In this document: in pieces, positions 1 through 8,485 of the stretch
How the letters are laid out: every line of letters starts with the position of its first letter
How positions within the stretch are numbered: position 1 is the stretch's first letter
From: an uncultured Bacteroides sp.
GTDB lineage: Bacteria; Bacteroidota; Bacteroidia; Bacteroidales; Bacteroidaceae
Direction of reading: 5' to 3'
Assembly: GCA_947074205.1 (NCBI GenBank)
Contig: CAMTOQ010000009.1
Span: 1 to 64,000 of the forward strand
Length of the DNA stretch: 64,000 nt
Translations under genes and position numbers: made by a program
The notes under the pieces: generated by a model
The model's database searches: none
Seen by the model: only the letters and a program-made list of their open reading frames with translations
Told to the model about the DNA's origin: nothing

Positions 1-754
1 AAGTCACAGCACCAGCATCGATGTCACCACAACGAGTACCCATCATCAAACCTTCAAGTGGAGTAAGACCCATTGAAGTATCTACTGATTTACCGTATTT
101 CACAGCACAGATAGAACCACCGTTACCGATGTGGCAAGTGATGATCTTCTTGTCTTCGTAGTTCACACCTAGGAATTCGCACACACGTTTTGACACGTAG
201 CGGTGAGATGTTCCGTGGAAACCGTAGCGACGTACGCCGTACTTTTCGTACAATTCGTGAGGAATTGCATAAAGGTAAGCGTGCTCAGGCATAGTTTGGT
301 GGAATGCAGTATCGAATACACCAACTTGTGGCACTGAAGGAAGAATCTTAGTGATAGCGTTCACACCTTTCAAGTTAGCAGGGTTGTGAAGAGGAGCTAG
401 ATCGTTGCAAGCAGCAAATGCTTCAAGAACTTCTTGAGAAAGCAATACTGATTTGCTGAAACGCTCACCACCATGCACCATACGGTGACCTACAGCTTGG
501 ATTTCGTCTAACGATTTCACTGCACCATATTCAGGGTGAACCAAAGTTTGAAGAATCAATTCAACACCGATAGTGTGCTCAGGAAGATCTTTTTCGATCA
601 CCTTCTTTTCGCCGTTAGGCAAAACAAACTTAAGGAATGAATCTTTCAAACCTAGTTTTTCGACACCACCTTGAGCAAGGACTTCCTTAGACTCCATGTC
701 GAACAATTTATATTTGATAGACGAACTACCACAGTTCAATACTAAAATCTTCAT
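1..754 (-). CDS. ackA: Acetate kinase, C-terminal part beyond left edge
   Basis: Makes acetate and ATP from acetyl phosphate and ADP, the last step of acetate fermentation in the cytosol. The gene starts with ATG at 754 on the minus strand and runs off the left edge, so about 251 codons (the N-terminal two thirds) are present. Visible family signatures are the N-terminal NCGSSS phosphate-binding loop with Asn7, HRMVHGG, GFHGTSHRYVS and HIGNGGS. It lies 24 bp downstream of pta on the same strand, the usual pta-ackA operon. The reading frame is intact throughout the visible part. Identification is very secure. Confidence 0.97.
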   Translation of the reverse strand, partial: MKILVLNCGSSSIKYKLFDMESKEVLAQGGVEKLGLKDSFLKFVLPNGEKKVIEKDLPEHTIGVELILQTLVHPEYGAVKSLDEIQAVGHRMVHGGERFSKSVLLSQEVLEAFAACNDLAPLHNPANLKGVNAITKILPSVPQVGVFDTAFHQTMPEHAYLYAIPHELYEKYGVRRYGFHGTSHRYVSKRVCEFLGVNYEDKKIITCHIGNGGSICAVKYGKSVDTSMGLTPLEGLMMGTRCGDIDAGAVT

Positions 755-778
755 ACGAATACTATTTTAATCTTGTTA

Positions 779-1795
779 TTATTTCTTTTTAGCTGCGATG
801 GCTTGGTTTGCTGTAATAGCAATCATGCGATAAACATCTTCGATTGAACAACCGCGAGACAAGTCGTTCACCGGACGAGCGATACCTTGAAGGATTGGTC
901 CGATAGCTTCAGCATGGCCTAAGCGTTGTACCAATTTGTAAGAGATGTTACCTACTTCTAGGTTTGGAGCGATAAGCACGTTAGCTTGACCTGCGATAGC
1001 CGAACCCGGAGCTTTGCTTTCACCGATTTCAGGAACCAATGCAGCGTCAGCTTGAAGTTCACCGTCTACAGCCAATGTTGGATCTAGTTTTTTAGCCAAA
1101 GCTACAGCTTCGATTACTTTGTCTACAGCTGGGCTCTTAGCCGAACCTTTTGTAGAGAAGCTCAACAATGCCACTTTAGGCTCTTCGATGTCTACTACAG
1201 CTTTTGCAGTTTGTGCAGTACACACAGCGATTTGTGCCAACTGTTCAGCAGTTGGATCTGGAGTCACAGCAACATCACCCATTACCAACACACCGTTTTG
1301 TCCAAACTCAGGAGCGTGAGTCAACAACAACATAGCACCCGAAACCACAGTGATACCTGGTGTAGTTTTAATGATTTGCAAAGCAGGACGAAGTACATCA
1401 CCAGTAGTGTTGCGAGCACCTGCCAATTGACCATCTGCATCGCCAGCCTTGATAATCAAACAACCCAAATAAAGAGGATTTTCAACCAACTTAGCAGCTT
1501 GTTCTTCGGTCATACCTTTAGCCTTACGCAAATCGAAAAGCAACTGAGTATATTCAGCTTTCTTAGGGTGATCGGTAGGATCGATAATAGTAGCTTTCTT
1601 AATGTTACCCAAACCCCAGTGGATAGCAGCATCATTAATTTCTTGTGGGTTACCCAACAAGATAAGATCAGCAACTTCGTCAGTAAGAATTTGGTTAGCA
1701 GCTTTCAGAGTTCTTTCTTCTGTACCTTCAGGAAGGACAATACGTTGGCGGTCAGCTTTAGCACGCTCAACAATCGAGTTGATCAATTTTAGCAT
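779..1795 (-). CDS. pta: Phosphate acetyltransferase
   Basis: Converts acetyl-CoA and phosphate to acetyl phosphate and CoA, feeding acetate kinase. The 338-residue length is that of the short single-domain Pta without the regulatory N-terminal domains of the enterobacterial enzyme. Family signatures are RIVLPEGTEERTL near the N-terminus, ARNTTGDVLRPALQ in the middle and GPILQGIARPVNDLSRGCS near the C-terminus. The ATG at 1795 is followed directly by the conserved N-terminus. It is the first gene of a two-gene operon with ackA. A TAnnTTTG-type box on the minus strand about 50 bp upstream (1847-1854) is a plausible promoter. Confidence 0.97.
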   Translation of the reverse strand: MLKLINSIVERAKADRQRIVLPEGTEERTLKAANQILTDEVADLILLGNPQEINDAAIHWGLGNIKKATIIDPTDHPKKAEYTQLLFDLRKAKGMTEEQAAKLVENPLYLGCLIIKAGDADGQLAGARNTTGDVLRPALQIIKTTPGITVVSGAMLLLTHAPEFGQNGVLVMGDVAVTPDPTAEQLAQIAVCTAQTAKAVVDIEEPKVALLSFSTKGSAKSPAVDKVIEAVALAKKLDPTLAVDGELQADAALVPEIGESKAPGSAIAGQANVLIAPNLEVGNISYKLVQRLGHAEAIGPILQGIARPVNDLSRGCSIEDVYRMIAITANQAIAAKKK

Positions 1796-2376
1796 ATCAA
1801 TTTAATATTGTTGTTTGATTTCAGGGAATTGATTAAAATGCGACTGCAAAAGTAGATAATTTTGCAACATACACATTGCAAAACAGCTATTTTTTATCTA
1901 CACATGCAATATAAATGCAATATTTAACAATCCTCTACTGTTTTCGCACACGAGGTATTTTTATAAAACAATTAGGAAGAGAATTATTCTGTGAAAATAG
2001 AAAAGAAAAGAAGAAAAAAACACAATGGTCAAAACGGAGGAGCAACCTCCATCTACCCAGCGAGTAAAATGCATATAAATAACGCTGTAAAAAGAGATAC
2101 TTTGCTTCAGAAAATGTTTCATCTCAGCGCTTCAATCCGTAATTAGTATAACATTATCAGTAATTTATCTACCTCACATCAATTAAGAAGTAGGTACTTT
2201 TGTATAAGTAAACTATTGCCATGATGGTAAGAAGGGAGAGAAGGCATTCAGCTATGGAGATATAAGAATCTCAAGCGAATTGTACCCCACTAAGAATGTT
2301 CTCACATCAAGATGAGAGCGAGCTATGGCTGACTGATTAGAAAGCATGATTGATATATAATATAATAATGTAGTAA
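1796..2376. other. 581-bp intergenic region between pta and the aldo-keto reductase gene
   Basis: This AT-rich divergent region holds no convincing gene. It carries the pta promoter candidate near its left end. On the plus strand TACTTTTG at 2195-2202 is a possible -7 box for the aldo-keto reductase gene, but it has no matching -33 and would leave a leader of about 170 nt. A few short hairpins are present (for example around 2038-2052 and 2254-2269). No tRNA cloverleaf or long repeat was seen. Confidence 0.5.
1847..1854 (-). promoter_or_regulatory. Candidate -7 box for pta-ackA
   Basis: On the minus strand this reads TACTTTTG, a full match to the Bacteroidetes -7 consensus TAnnTTTG. It would start transcription about 45 nt before the pta ATG. 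A possible -33 TTTTGC lies further up (plus-strand 1878-1883), but the gap of about 23 bp is longer than the usual 19-20, so support is partial. Confidence 0.4.
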
Positions 2377-3231
2377 ATGGCAAATGATATGAAAACTATT
2401 AAACTAAACAACGGTGTAGAAATGCCAATACTTGGCTTTGGCGTTTTCCAGATAGCTCCCGAGGAGTGCGAGAAAGCTGTTCTTGATGCTATAAATACGG
2501 GGTATCGCTCAATTGATACTGCACAAGCCTACTACAACGAAGAGCAAGTGGGCAATGCTATCAAAAAGAGTGGCCTCCCACGCAAAGATTTCTTTATTAC
2601 TACCAAAGTATGGATTAGCAACGCTGGTTACGAAAAGGCAAAGGCATCAATCGAGGAGTCATTGAAGAAATTGCAAACGGACTATATAGACCTTTTGTTG
2701 ATTCATCAGCCTTTTGGGGACTACTATGGCACTTATCGTGCAATGGAAGAAGCTTATGCAGAGGGCAAGGTCCGTGCAATTGGTGTGAGCAACTTCTTCC
2801 CTGATCGTTATGTTGATTTGGTATTAAACTGCAACGTAATCCCAGCAGTAAACCAAGTAGAAACACACGTTTTCAACCAGCAAATCAAAGCACAGCAGAT
2901 TATGCAGGAGTATGGGACCATTACCATGTCATGGGGACCATTTGCTGAAGGTAAAAACAACTTCTTTAGCAATGAGGTGTTGTCGGAGATTGGTAAGAAG
3001 TATAACAAAACAGTAGCGCAAGTGGCTCTACGTTTCTTGATTCAGCGAGATATAGTTGTTATTCCAAAGAGCGTGCACATCAATCGTATGAAAGAGAATT
3101 TCGATGTATTTGATTTCGAACTATCGGCCGATAATATGGCAGAGATAGCCAAACTGGACAAAGGCGAAAGTCTATTCTTATCGCACTACGACCCAGAAAC
3201 TGTAAAGTACTTAAACTCATATGGTAAATAA
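2377..3231 (+). CDS. Aldo/keto reductase
   Basis: Predicted cytosolic NADPH-dependent reductase of aldehydes or ketones, of the 2,5-diketo-gluconate reductase type. The 284-residue protein has the family tetrad: Asp47 and Tyr52 in [11 protein letters not shown], Lys77 in FFITTKVW and His110 in [15 protein letters not shown] and VNQVETH (substrate and barrel segments) and IPKSVH (cofactor binding) are also present. The start [13 protein letters not shown] gives the normal N-terminal beta-hairpin. It is followed 5 bp later by a flavodoxin-fold gene, so the two are probably co-transcribed. The natural substrate cannot be read from the sequence. The neighbouring redox genes suggest reactive carbonyls or quinones. 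Confidence 0.93.
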   Translation: MANDMKTIKLNNGVEMPILGFGVFQIAPEECEKAVLDAINTGYRSIDTAQAYYNEEQVGNAIKKSGLPRKDFFITTKVWISNAGYEKAKASIEESLKKLQTDYIDLLLIHQPFGDYYGTYRAMEEAYAEGKVRAIGVSNFFPDRYVDLVLNCNVIPAVNQVETHVFNQQIKAQQIMQEYGTITMSWGPFAEGKNNFFSNEVLSEIGKKYNKTVAQVALRFLIQRDIVVIPKSVHINRMKENFDVFDFELSADNMAEIAKLDKGESLFLSHYDPETVKYLNSYGK

Positions 3232-3236
3232 AAGTA

Positions 3237-3776
3237 ATGAAAAAGATTATAGTTCTCTCATCATCACCTCGTAAAGGTGGAAACTCAGACACATTGAGCA
3301 ATGAATTTGTGCGCGGCGCAGTAGAGGCCGGCCACAATGTTGAAAAAGTATTCTTAGGTGACAAGAAAATAGGCTACTGCATGGGGTGTAGCACTTGCAG
3401 CCTGCACGGGAAACCCTGCCCTCAAAAGGACGATATGCCCGAGATATTAGATAAAATGATTGCAGCTGATATTATAGTAATGGCTACCCCAGTCTATTTC
3501 TATACGATGAGTGCTCAGATGAAAACGCTTATAGACCGTTGTTGTGGGCTCTATACGCAAATGACCAATAAGGAGTTCTATTTTATAGTAACGGCAGCAG
3601 ACGAGGATCAACCTGCCATGGAGCGCACGATAGATACTTTCCAAGGATTCTTAGACTGCTTAGAGGGAGCAACCATCGAGGGCGTAGTTTATGGGCTTGG
3701 CGTATGGCACAAGGGCGAAGTGAACGATAAGCCGACAATGCAAGAGGCTTATAATATGGGAGCGAACATCAAATAA
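3237..3776 (+). CDS. Flavodoxin-fold NAD(P)H-dependent oxidoreductase
   Basis: FMN-binding reductase of the flavodoxin-like / NADPH-dependent FMN reductase family, 179 residues. The FMN phosphate loop is SSSPRKGGNSDTL (about residues 7-19), and MATPVYFYTMSAQMK (about 82-96) is the second flavin-contact segment. A Cys cluster, CMGCSTC followed by a Cys in GKPCPQKDDM, is shared with iron-sulfur flavoprotein relatives, but whether it binds a cluster here is unknown. It starts 5 bp after the aldo-keto reductase and ends 11 bp before a cyclophilin-like lipoprotein, a neighbour set often seen in gut Bacteroidetes and Firmicutes. Confidence 0.88.
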   Translation: MKKIIVLSSSPRKGGNSDTLSNEFVRGAVEAGHNVEKVFLGDKKIGYCMGCSTCSLHGKPCPQKDDMPEILDKMIAADIIVMATPVYFYTMSAQMKTLIDRCCGLYTQMTNKEFYFIVTAADEDQPAMERTIDTFQGFLDCLEGATIEGVVYGLGVWHKGEVNDKPTMQEAYNMGANIK

Positions 3777-3787
3777 CCAAAACAGCG

Positions 3788-4480
3788 ATGGGTAAGACCT
3801 TTAAATTTCTGGTTTTATTTTCTTTATCGGTTATTCTATTCTCGTGCAATAATGATGATTCGCTATACGAAATTGTGCCCACTATACAATATACATTAAC
3901 CTACGATGCCAATGGAGCTACTTCGGGCAGTGCTCCAGAAGCAATAGCAGTAGACGAGGGAAGGAGAATCACTTTGGATAATGGTGCGGGATTAACTAGG
4001 ACAAATCACACTTTTGAAGGCTGGAACACTGTCGCCGATGGCTTAGGAACAGACTACGCGGCAGGTGAAAGCTATACATTAAGTAGCAACATCACACTCT
4101 ATGCCAAATGGGTTGAAATGCAAAGCAGTAGCAATAACATGAAGATAACAGTAGGAACAAGGACATTTACAGCTACATTTATCTCAAACAACACTGTTAC
4201 TGAGTTTAAAAAGATGCTCCCGATGACGATTAATATGAGCGATGTAAACAGCAATGAGAAGTATTACGTTCTACCCAATAGCCTGCCCACAGCGGCACAG
4301 AGATACCCAACTATAAACAATGGCGACATTATGCTTTGGGGTACTAATGGGCTGGTATTGTTTTATGAAACATTTTCTTCCGGACATAGTTACACCCCCA
4401 TTGGTAAGGTTAACAATCCAGATGGATTAAAAAGTGCACTGAGCGTCAGTACTGTCATGGTAACATTTGAATTGGAATAA
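3788..4480 (+). CDS. Lipoprotein with InlB-type repeat and cyclophilin-like domain
   Basis: A 230-residue protein with a type II signal peptide (lipobox ILFSC, Cys20), expected at the cell envelope. Residues about 35-109 match the Listeria-Bacteroides InlB B-repeat (YTLTYDANGA at the start, FEGWNT in the middle, NITLYAKW at the end). Residues about 118-230 match the small cyclophilin-like domain that accompanies flavodoxins and aldo-keto reductases: MKITVGTRTFTATF, then a YYVLPNSLPTA segment and GDIMLWG. The function of that domain is not established. Fusing it to a surface repeat and a lipid anchor would place it outside the cytoplasm. It is the third gene of the operon starting at 2377. Confidence 0.8.
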   Translation: MGKTFKFLVLFSLSVILFSCNNDDSLYEIVPTIQYTLTYDANGATSGSAPEAIAVDEGRRITLDNGAGLTRTNHTFEGWNTVADGLGTDYAAGESYTLSSNITLYAKWVEMQSSSNNMKITVGTRTFTATFISNNTVTEFKKMLPMTINMSDVNSNEKYYVLPNSLPTAAQRYPTINNGDIMLWGTNGLVLFYETFSSGHSYTPIGKVNNPDGLKSALSVSTVMVTFELE

Positions 4481-4678
4481 TAGAACTATGAACTCTGAAA
4501 AATATCAATATTTTGAGCTAAAATAAAAGAGTTAATGGCTATTCGTCAGAGATAGCTTCAAGCAAATACTTATGTCTATGATTATTTATCGTATAAAGAA
4601 GTACATCAATTAAATATAAAAACTTTTTAGTTGATGGCATGTTACCTATAAGTAGAAACTAATCAGTAATCATTACCT

Positions 4679-5575
4679 ATGGAAGAGATACTTCAACTAG
4701 ATACTATTCAGAAATACAATGATTTATATGGGTTAAACACCCTACACCCACAAGTAAGCATCGTCGACTTAACAGAAGCTACTCATGTCGTCAATAACAT
4801 AAAGATGAATTACGGGATTTACGCCTTATACCTAAAGAATAATCTATCGTGCACTATTCAGTATGGGAGAAATAAATATGATTATAAAGAAGGTACAATC
4901 GTGTGCTTCTCTCCAGGGCAAGTAGGTGAAGTTAAAACCAAAGTAGACGAAGTAAAACCGGAGGTATATGGTATTCTATTTGATCCATCTTTTATAATAG
5001 GTACAAACCTTAGCAAGCGAATGTCTAAATATCGTTTCTTCTCGTACGATGTTACAGAGTCATTGCATCTTTCAGAGGAAGAACGTAAAGTAATAATGCT
5101 ATGCCTAGAACAAATTCAGTTGGAGTTGGCCCATGACACAGACAAACATAGCAAAGAGTTAATTGCTATGAATATAGAATTATTGCTGAATTATTGTTTG
5201 CGCTTTTATGAACGTCAGTTTGCTACTAGGGAGGTAAACAATAAAGATCTGCTACAGAGGTTCGAGTATCATTTATTAGACTATCTCAATCAAACAGAAA
5301 CAAACAAAGGACTACCTACTGTGAAATATTTCGCAAGCAGGCTATGTATTTCCCCCAACTACTTCGGTGATTTAATTAAAAAAGAGACAGGAAAATCGCC
5401 TCAAGAATACATTCAAGAGGCGATAATCCAAAAGGCTAAAATATTAATTCTTGAAACCAATCACTCGATGAACGAAATCTCAAGCAAACTTGGCTTCAAA
5501 TTCCCTCAGCATTTTGCGCGTTTCTTTAAAAAGCACACGGGGAAAACTCCAACAGAACTTAAAAAAGGAATCTGA
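4679..5575 (+). CDS. AraC-family transcriptional regulator
   Basis: A 298-residue regulator with an N-terminal cupin-like sensor (about residues 35-130) and a C-terminal double helix-turn-helix (about 205-298). The HTH region contains FASRLCISPNYFGDLIKKE and IGFKF/P-type helix 2 text (ISSKLGFKFPQHFARFFKK), ending in the common GKTPTEL motif. It sits between two sets of redox genes and is the obvious candidate to control the flavodoxin, aldehyde dehydrogenase and hydrolase genes around it. The inducer is unknown. Its 3' end overlaps a strong terminator hairpin. Confidence 0.92.
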   Translation: MEEILQLDTIQKYNDLYGLNTLHPQVSIVDLTEATHVVNNIKMNYGIYALYLKNNLSCTIQYGRNKYDYKEGTIVCFSPGQVGEVKTKVDEVKPEVYGILFDPSFIIGTNLSKRMSKYRFFSYDVTESLHLSEEERKVIMLCLEQIQLELAHDTDKHSKELIAMNIELLLNYCLRFYERQFATREVNNKDLLQRFEYHLLDYLNQTETNKGLPTVKYFASRLCISPNYFGDLIKKETGKSPQEYIQEAIIQKAKILILETNHSMNEISSKLGFKFPQHFARFFKKHTGKTPTELKKGI

Positions 5576-5614
5576 TTATAACAGACAATTGCTTTATCCT
5601 AATCAGATTCTTTT
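5568..5614. terminator. Terminator between the AraC gene and the convergent small gene
   Basis: Arms at 5568-5578 and 5600-5610 form a perfect 11-bp stem (GAATCTGATTA with its complement) followed by TTTT. An A-run precedes the left arm, so it can work in both directions. It overlaps the AraC-regulator stop codon and lies just beyond the 3' end of the minus-strand gene at 5631. Confidence 0.8.
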
Positions 5615-5630
5615 GAAGAGTTGGTATTGA

Positions 5631-5912
5631 TTAAACCTCAAAAATGTTAGTGTAATCTTCGTTTACAATTGAGTACTCCACTTTGTCGAAATTAGAATAC
5701 ATCGGCAAGGAAGAAATCATTCTTCTTACTTCGTTCTCATCTACATCTTTAAAGATTAAAATCGCTCCCGTTTTATTCTCCTTAATAAAACGGTGTTCTA
5801 CCACTCCCTCCTTTATCCAACTTGTGGAAATAGCAAATTCTTGCGGCATTAGCTCCTGATAGTTAGGCAACTTGTCTAGATAGTTCACAATATCAACAAT
5901 AATTCTTCTCAT
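5631..5912 (-). CDS. Small YCII/muconolactone-isomerase-like protein (paralog 1)
   Basis: A 93-residue cytosolic protein, probably a dimeric ferredoxin-like alpha/beta-barrel of the YCII or muconolactone isomerase type. It begins MRRIIVDIVNYLDKLPN and is clearly paralogous to the 87-residue product at 6742. Both share the [KR]RI-VDI-N start, a central EFA segment, a NTGA-L segment and the LPM[YF]S-F-K-[DE]YS motif near the C-terminus. It is transcribed away from the flavodoxin gene at 6155. The fold assignment rests on pattern similarity only, and no catalytic residue can be named. Confidence 0.7.
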   Translation of the reverse strand: MRRIIVDIVNYLDKLPNYQELMPQEFAISTSWIKEGVVEHRFIKENKTGAILIFKDVDENEVRRMISSLPMYSNFDKVEYSIVNEDYTNIFEV

Positions 5913-5954
5913 GGTCCACGTTTAAAAAGTTATTTGAATAATTATATAAAGCTG

Positions 5955-6086
5955 GAAAGTATACATAATCGTTACAAGAACATTTCATACTTTCTTTCGG
6001 TTGTATCTCTATTACCAAATTAATAACCAATATTACTTTATTTAATCGTGCAGCGCGAAAAGATATTCAGTAAAGAAGGTTATTAA
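5955..6086. promoter_or_regulatory. Divergent regulatory region with two inverted repeats
   Basis: Between the divergent genes at 5631 and 6155 are two perfect spaced inverted repeats. GAAAGTAT at 5955-5962 pairs with ATACTTTC at 5987-5994. TTAATAACC at 6020-6028 pairs with GGTTATTAA at 6078-6086, with further CTTTA/TAAAG complementarity inside. These are plausible operators for the nearby AraC-family regulator. No TAnnTTTG box was found in this gap. Confidence 0.4.
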
Positions 6087-6154
6087 ATAAGTAAAATGTA
6101 TTCATCCAAAACCTGTTGTAATTCGTTTTACCAATTAAAAAACAACCAGTAATT

Positions 6155-6715
6155 ATGAAAAAGCTAACGATTATCCTTGCCCATGGCAACTATGCCAAAT
6201 CCATTGCCAATAAAACAATAATAGAGCAGCTAAAAACGAAGTACCCCGATGCGACTATACGCAATATCACCGAGCTCTATCCCGACTTCAATATCGATAT
6301 AGAAGCAGAACAAAAGAACCTGATGGAAGCCGATGTGGTGCTGTTGCAGTTTCCGGTCTATTGGTACAACATGCCAGCTATTCTTAAGCAATGGATGGAC
6401 AAAGCATTGGCCTATGGATTTGCTTATGGCGAAAACGGTGATAAGCTAAAGGGTAAAACACTGATAGCAAGTATCACAGCCGGTGGCAGAATGGAGGCTT
6501 ATACACCTATAGGTTCAATGCACTTCTATTTACGTCCGTTCTTTAGCAACATCGAATCGACGGCTTATTATTGCCAGATGGATTTTGCCGAACCTATATT
6601 GGGATATGGTAACATCTATATTCCTAACGTGGTCAACACTCCAGAGGTGGTAACGGAGAGGGCTACCGAGCAAGCCGATAGATTGATCAAGGTATTAGAA
6701 GAGTTATTAAAGTAA
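6155..6715 (+). CDS. NAD(P)H-dependent quinone/flavin oxidoreductase, flavodoxin_2 family
   Basis: A 186-residue flavoprotein of the MdaB/KefF/NQO type, expected to reduce quinones or flavins by two electrons in the cytosol. Evidence is an N-terminal beta-loop LAHGNYAKSIANK, the flavin segment LLQFPVYWYNMPAILKQWMD (about residues 65-84), and LKGKTLIASITAGG with the conserved YxP...HFYLRPF downstream. It is followed 26 bp later by the second small alpha/beta-barrel gene and then by aldehyde dehydrogenase and hydrolase genes. All run in one direction and are probably one operon. Confidence 0.88.
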   Translation: MKKLTIILAHGNYAKSIANKTIIEQLKTKYPDATIRNITELYPDFNIDIEAEQKNLMEADVVLLQFPVYWYNMPAILKQWMDKALAYGFAYGENGDKLKGKTLIASITAGGRMEAYTPIGSMHFYLRPFFSNIESTAYYCQMDFAEPILGYGNIYIPNVVNTPEVVTERATEQADRLIKVLEELLK

Positions 6716-6741
6716 ATTGTCTCATTTAAAATACTCCTGTC

Positions 6742-7005
6742 ATGAAACGTATTTTTGTTGATATCCTAAATCATATGGATAGAATCCCCAATCTGAATGA
6801 TCTGCTTGCAAAAGAATTTGCGCATGCCAACGATTGGAAAGCCAAAGGCATACTGAATCATTTATTTGTAAAGAGCGATAACACCGGAGCATTGCTTGTA
6901 ATGACCGCCGATGACATAGAGAAAGCTAAAGAGTTAGTAGCTACCCTACCCATGTTCTCCTATTTTGAGAAAATAGACTACTCTTATATAGAGGAAGAGT
7001 TCTAA
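6742..7005 (+). CDS. Small YCII/muconolactone-isomerase-like protein (paralog 2)
   Basis: An 87-residue protein starting MKRIFVDILNHMDRIPN, the paralog of the divergent gene at 5631-5912. The conserved core is KEFA near residue 28, NTGALLV in the middle and LPMFSYFEKIDYS at the C-terminus. It lies in the run flavodoxin, small protein, aldehyde dehydrogenase, hydrolase, so it may bind or isomerise a small aromatic or carbonyl metabolite. That role is inference, since the family has both enzymes and non-enzymatic members. Confidence 0.72.
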   Translation: MKRIFVDILNHMDRIPNLNDLLAKEFAHANDWKAKGILNHLFVKSDNTGALLVMTADDIEKAKELVATLPMFSYFEKIDYSYIEEEF

Positions 7006-7080
7006 AGCATTTCGTTGAATAGTTAAAGAGCGATGATCATTAGCTTTATCATTGCTCTTTTTACATTAAACCCAGTTATC

Positions 7081-8469
7081 ATGAATACCATAAAGAGTAT
7101 TAATCCATGCACGGGAAACTTAATGAAGGAGTACCCCGAGATGAACAATGAGCAGATAGAATCTATCATCAGCAAAGCGCACGAGGCATTTCTGAAATGG
7201 AAGGAGTTATCTTTCGACTCACGAGCGGGATATATGCGCAAAGCGGCTCAGATAATGTTAGACCGCAAACAGGAGATTTCTGAAGTTTGTGCTCGCGAAA
7301 TGGGGAAACCGATGGTTTTTGGAGATGGAGAGACCGAAGTTTGTGCCATGATCTTAAACTATTATGCCGACAACGCCGAGAAGTTTCTTGCCGACCGACC
7401 ATTAGCCACTCCTTTAAACAAAGCCTTTATTGCCTATGAACCATTAGGTGTTATCTTGAGTGTTCAACCTTGGAATGCTCCATTCTATCAGATGGTACGT
7501 TCGGCGGGACCACACATCATGGCCGGCAACACCATGATAATGAAGCAGGCTTCTAACGTGCCTCAGTGTGCGCAACTCATGGAGGATATCTTCAATGAAG
7601 CTGGCCTACCCCAGGGGGTATACACTAATCTTTTTCTTGAAGGTTCCAAGATTTCACCTCTTCTCGATGATTACAGAATACAAGGTGCCACCCTCACGGG
7701 AAGCGTAGGAGCAGGAGCTAGTTTCGGATCGGCAGCAAGCAAAAACATTGTTCGCTCTATTCTCGAACTAGGAGGTAATGACCCATGCATTATTTTGAAC
7801 GATGCCGATTTAGATGAAGCGTTCAGTGCGGCTATCATGGGGCGACTTTGGAACTCTGGACAAATATGCTGCTCGCCCAAACGAATCATCTTGTTGGAAG
7901 ATAGTTATGAGCCATTTATTGCAAAGGCCAAAGAGATATTTGCAAGCATCAAAGTGGGCGACCCATTAGAGAAAGATACATTAGTTGGCCCGGTGTGCAC
8001 AGCCGAAGCGTTGGCCAAAGGCTTAAACCAAATAAACACTGCTATCAAACAAGGGGCTACCTTGGTGGCCGGTGGCAAGCAGATGGAAAGAGAAGGATTC
8101 TTTATTGAGCCTACTCTGTTGACCGACATCACCAAAGACATGGATATCTACCACGAGGAAGTGTTCGCGCCCGTATTAATGGTCTACAAGGTGAAGAGTA
8201 TAGACGAAGCCATCGACCTAGCCAATGACTCTACCTATGGTCTAGGTGGCTCTATCTTTAGTAAGAATGAGGAAGAGGCTGTAAAACTGGCTCGAAGAAT
8301 AAACACCGGAATGGTTTTCATCAACCATGTCACGACTAGTGTGGGGCCGGAGCTACCATTTGGCGGGACTAAAAAGTCGGGATACGGCAGAGAGTTATCG
8401 CCCGATGCTGTCTACGAGTTTGTCAACCCCAAACTGATACGCATCTCCGATACGAAAGCATTATACTAA
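7081..8469 (+). CDS. NAD(P)-dependent aldehyde dehydrogenase (succinate-semialdehyde type)
   Basis: Oxidises an aldehyde to the carboxylate in the cytosol. The 462-residue protein carries the complete ALDH apparatus: oxyanion Asn132 in SVQPWNAP, TLTGS (204-208), general-base Glu229 in LELGG and the nucleophile Cys263 in NSGQICCSP. The end FGGTKKSGYGRELS is typical of the succinate-semialdehyde dehydrogenase subgroup. The frame is open from 7033, but the family N-terminus begins at MNTIKSINPCTG, so the ATG at 7081 is preferred. The substrate is inferred from subgroup similarity only. It belongs to the cluster starting at 6155 and is followed 16 bp later by a hydrolase. Confidence 0.92.
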   Translation: MNTIKSINPCTGNLMKEYPEMNNEQIESIISKAHEAFLKWKELSFDSRAGYMRKAAQIMLDRKQEISEVCAREMGKPMVFGDGETEVCAMILNYYADNAEKFLADRPLATPLNKAFIAYEPLGVILSVQPWNAPFYQMVRSAGPHIMAGNTMIMKQASNVPQCAQLMEDIFNEAGLPQGVYTNLFLEGSKISPLLDDYRIQGATLTGSVGAGASFGSAASKNIVRSILELGGNDPCIILNDADLDEAFSAAIMGRLWNSGQICCSPKRIILLEDSYEPFIAKAKEIFASIKVGDPLEKDTLVGPVCTAEALAKGLNQINTAIKQGATLVAGGKQMEREGFFIEPTLLTDITKDMDIYHEEVFAPVLMVYKVKSIDEAIDLANDSTYGLGGSIFSKNEEEAVKLARRINTGMVFINHVTTSVGPELPFGGTKKSGYGRELSPDAVYEFVNPKLIRISDTKALY

Positions 8470-8485
8470 AACCCAAACTAAAATT

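Noticed and set aside
1119-1805. Plus-strand open frames opposite pta
   Set aside because: They are antisense shadows of a well-conserved gene with no recognisable protein features.
2038-2052. Small GGAGG...CCTCC hairpin as a terminator
   Set aside because: The stem is only five base pairs, it has no T-run and it is far from any stop codon.
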